Below are positions 5,283 through 5,683 of a stretch of DNA of 5,683 bases, one piece after another. The stretch covers positions 1-5,683 of the forward strand of contig USIX01000154.1 of assembly GCA_900554895.1 (NCBI GenBank), written 5' to 3'. This stretch comes from an uncultured Megamonas sp. (lineage in GTDB: Bacteria; Bacillota; Negativicutes; Selenomonadales; Selenomonadaceae). The position numbers and the translations under genes are program-made. Position 1 is the first letter of the stretch; the number at the start of each line of letters is the position of its first letter. The notes below the pieces were generated by a model. It made no database searches, was not told the origin of the DNA, and was given only the letters and a program-made list of their open reading frames with translations.

Positions 5283-5683
5283 TTATTCCTCCGCAGGGTC
5301 GCTGAAACCGATAAACCATGCAGCGATAAAGCCGACAGTATATGCCGTTATCAGCCCCAGCAAATAATAGATTATTTTATCCGTACTGGCGGCAAGCGGT
5401 AAACCGGAAAGTCCGATAGACGTCGCTCCCACTATAAAAAATGCCTGCACTGCTCCGCCGAATGCTCCCCCGATACACGCGGCAATAAACGGCTTGCCAA
5501 GAGGCAGAGTCACCCCGTAAATAAGCGGCTCGCCAATACCCATAAAACCGACAGGCAAAGCAGATGCTATTGTCTGTTTCAATTTTTTGTTTTTTGTTTT
5601 CAGATAGACAGCTATCGACGCACCGACCTGTCCGGCTCCCGCCATCGCCAATATTGGCAGCAGTATCGTTACGCCGTATTGAT
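5283..5683 (-). CDS. murP: PTS permease EIIC, C-terminal part, MurNAc type (partial)
   Basis: The last 132 residues of a membrane PTS permease; the gene continues beyond the right edge. The frame is open from the edge (QYGVTILLPILAMAGAGQVG), so the TTG at 5651 is not the true start. About four hydrophobic segments are visible. The motif MGIGEPLIYGVTLPLGKPF is the EIIC sugar-binding signature, whose glutamate in the GEP motif is the key residue in glucose-family permeases. The GEPLIYGVTLP wording is what I associate with MurP. The protein ends soon after the last membrane segment (FIGFSDPAEE) with no EIIA domain, as in MurP, which borrows EIIA from another system. Its immediate downstream partner mupG supports MurNAc or MurNAc-GlcNAc as substrate. 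Another glucose-family sugar remains possible because the EIIB domain is not seen. Confidence 0.8.
   Translation of the reverse strand, partial: QYGVTILLPILAMAGAGQVGASIAVYLKTKNKKLKQTIASALPVGFMGIGEPLIYGVTLPLGKPFIAACIGGAFGGAVQAFFIVGATSIGLSGLPLAASTDKIIYYLLGLITAYTVGFIAAWFIGFSDPAEE
5287..5292 (-). promoter_or_regulatory. Ribosome binding site of mupG inside the end of murP
   Basis: GGAGGA lies within the last codons of the permease gene and 6 bases before the mupG ATG at 5280. It fixes the mupG start and implies that ribosomes finishing murP can reload directly on mupG. Confidence 0.85.

Noticed and set aside
1..5683. CRISPR arrays, tRNA or rRNA genes, insertion sequences
   Set aside because: No regularly spaced repeats, cloverleaf, rRNA stretch or transposase was found on either strand.

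Overview
The window looks like a low-GC Bacillota chromosome, with Negativicutes or Clostridia as my guess from gene content and composition; the genus cannot be told from the sequence. All five recognisable genes lie on the minus strand and read right to left. From right to left they are: the 3' end of a MurNAc-type PTS permease (murP-like), mupG (6-phospho-N-acetylmuramidase), cysK (cysteine synthase), metY (O-acetylhomoserine sulfhydrylase), and a tyrosine recombinase. The recombinase is visibly more AT-rich than the other four.

Right part (4049-5683): murP and mupG are separated by only 2 bases and form a cell-wall recycling operon. The permease imports and phosphorylates a MurNAc-containing sugar, and MupG then cleaves it inside the cell. 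A wobble-paired hairpin at 4133-4188 closes the operon on the minus strand.

Middle (1378-4096): cysK has a perfect consensus promoter (TTGACA, 17 bp, TATAAT). metY follows after about 350 bp of non-coding DNA, which carries a large hairpin (2875-2940) and a likely metY promoter. The two enzymes fix sulfide into cysteine and homocysteine, so this is a sulfur-assimilation pair. A strong bidirectional terminator (1378-1421) ends metY.

Left part (1-1343): this is the most interesting region. The intact tyrosine recombinase gene sits between two inverted copies of a recombination-like site (42-69 and 1316-1343, with a perfect 17-bp core). Just inside the right copy is a strong outward promoter (TTGACA, 16 bp, TAGAAT) that now points at the terminator. 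At the left edge, bases 1-5 read as a ribosome binding site (AGGAG) for a leftward gene outside the window. The simplest reading is a self-contained invertible promoter cassette carrying its own recombinase. In the orientation seen here the promoter is silenced by the terminator; after inversion it would drive the off-window gene.
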